From: Flavobacteriales bacterium
Lineage (GTDB): Bacteria > Bacteroidota > Bacteroidia > Flavobacteriales_F > PHOS-HE28
Assembly (NCBI GenBank): GCA_016787985.1
Contig: JAEUTC010000263.1
Coordinates: forward strand, 1-40,743
DNA: 40,743 nt
Reading direction: 5' to 3'
Positions within the stretch are counted from its first letter, which is position 1. The number at the start of each line of letters is the position of its first letter. Below, in pieces: positions 40,123-40,743 of the stretch. Position numbers and translations under genes: made by a program. The notes under the pieces were generated by a model. That model was not told where the DNA came from. It searched no databases and saw nothing but the letters and a program-made list of their open reading frames with translations.

Positions 40123-40743
40123 ATGGCCGTAGAGAAGATCACCGAAAGCGCCTCGCGCTACGATCACTTGGAAAGGATGTCCACCGCGGAGTTACTGCGG
40201 AACATCAACACCGAAGACCGCTCCGTACCCGTTGCCGTGGGTGAGGTGATCCCGGCGATCGAGGCGTTGGTGGACGCCATCGTGGAACGCTTGCAGCGCG
40301 GCGGTCGCTTGTTCTACATGGGCGCCGGCACAAGTGGTCGCTTGGGTATCGTGGATGCGAGCGAATGCCCACCGACGTTCGGGGTGCCCCATGGGTTGGT
40401 GATCGGGCTCATCGCCGGGGGTGATGCAGCGATCCGCAAAGCAGTGGAATTCGCGGAGGACGATCGGGAACAAGGCTGGGTGGACCTTCATGAACATGCG
40501 GTGGACACTGACGACGTGGTGATCGGCATCGCAGCGAGCGGAGGAACGCCTTACGTGATCGGTGCGCTGGAGCGGTGTAACGCTGCTGGCATCCTCACCG
40601 GCGGCATCACCTGCAATCCGGGCAGTGCGTTGGCGAACACAGCGGTGCACCCCATCGTTGTGGTGGTGGGGCCCGAGTTCGTAACGGGTAGCACACGGAT
40701 GAAAAGTGGTACAGCACAGAAACTCGTATTGAACATGATCAGC
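40123..40743 (+). CDS. murQ: N-acetylmuramic acid 6-phosphate etherase, 5' part (3' cut by window end)
   Basis: The frame from ATG 40123 is open to the last base, giving 207 residues of a protein usually about 270-300 long. The enzyme cleaves the lactyl ether of MurNAc-6-phosphate to yield GlcNAc-6-phosphate and lactate in peptidoglycan recycling. Motifs seen: INTEDRSVPVAV near the start, the SIS-domain sugar-phosphate site FYMGAGTSGRLGIVDASECP with the catalytic-type Glu in SECPPTFG, a second Glu in AVEFAEDD, and IAASGGTPYVIGAL and TGSTRMKSGTAQKLVLNM at the end. It begins directly after a terminator. A CAACTTTG at 40111-40118, one base from TAnnTTTG, might serve as its -7 box with a very short leader. 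Confidence 0.96.
   Translation, partial: MAVEKITESASRYDHLERMSTAELLRNINTEDRSVPVAVGEVIPAIEALVDAIVERLQRGGRLFYMGAGTSGRLGIVDASECPPTFGVPHGLVIGLIAGGDAAIRKAVEFAEDDREQGWVDLHEHAVDTDDVVIGIAASGGTPYVIGALERCNAAGILTGGITCNPGSALANTAVHPIVVVVGPEFVTGSTRMKSGTAQKLVLNMIS

Noticed and set aside
1-40743. CRISPR array, transposase, integrase or restriction genes
   Set aside because: No regularly spaced repeats and no such protein motifs were seen; only the partial YhcG-type nuclease and the tRNA 3' duplication hint at mobile DNA.

Overview
The window (about 40.7 kb, clearly GC-rich) looks like a chromosomal segment of an uncultured or little-studied Bacteroidota, most probably a Flavobacteriales-type lineage with unusually high GC. 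The evidence is four proteins with type IX secretion (T9SS) type A C-terminal sorting domains (YPNP/FPNP/HPNP ... GxY), a TonB-dependent receptor with an N-terminal carboxypeptidase-like domain, lipoproteins whose mature ends read CKKDDD (the Bacteroidota surface-export signature), LytS/LytTR signalling, and a textbook Bacteroidota promoter (TTTG-N19-TACATTTG) before the tRNA gene. Gene starts lack obvious Shine-Dalgarno sequences, as is usual in this phylum. I see no prophage, transposase, CRISPR array or defence island; most of the window is ordinary housekeeping and secretion genes.

Layout. 1-6.0 kb: the 3' end of a YhcG-type PDDEXK nuclease gene, a small secreted protein, an M1 aminopeptidase, an NTF2-like protein (opposite strand), a DUF6624 protein coupled to an OsmC-family protein, and an S10 serine carboxypeptidase-like enzyme. 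6.0-10.6 kb: a small membrane protein, dnaE (replicative polymerase alpha subunit) and trxA with a strong terminator. 10.6-15.0 kb: a PKD/T9SS secreted protein (minus), a DUF58 protein (plus) and an S41 peptidase (minus). 15.0-18.0 kb: tRNA-Asp with promoter and terminator, a 112-nt-offset duplication of the tRNA 3' end followed by a second terminator, then a TPR-LytS histidine kinase and its LytTR response regulator. 18.1-22.4 kb: a tight four-gene run of exported proteins (T9SS protein, two probable surface lipoproteins, one periplasmic or secreted protein).

22.5-26.0 kb: a UbiA-like membrane protein, a Wzz-like chain-length protein and an O-antigen-ligase-like protein; the last two overlap tail to tail by 75 nt. 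This looks like a small polysaccharide locus. 26.0-29.0 kb: a GreA/GreB-type factor coupled to an S4 RNA-binding protein, a secreted parallel beta-helix protein coupled to a small membrane protein (minus), and an alpha/beta hydrolase. 29.2-33.4 kb: a large T9SS protein with propeller-like repeats, a small secreted helical protein, tryptophan 2,3-dioxygenase and a small lipoprotein. 33.4-40.7 kb: a beta-CASP metallo-beta-lactamase RNase-like enzyme (minus), a small integral membrane protein (probable DUF2214), a TonB-dependent receptor, a T9SS-exported alpha/beta-hydrolase-fold protein whose nucleophile-elbow serine is replaced by glycine, and the start of murQ, which runs off the end.

Most notable points: the tRNA-Asp 3'-end duplication around a palindromic spacer; the apparently serine-less secreted esterase-fold protein next to a TonB receptor; a REP-like palindrome translated in frame inside the DnaE PHP domain; and repeated TAnnTTYG motifs just upstream of starts, suggesting the local -7 promoter consensus. 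I did not find a convincing wholly new multi-gene system.
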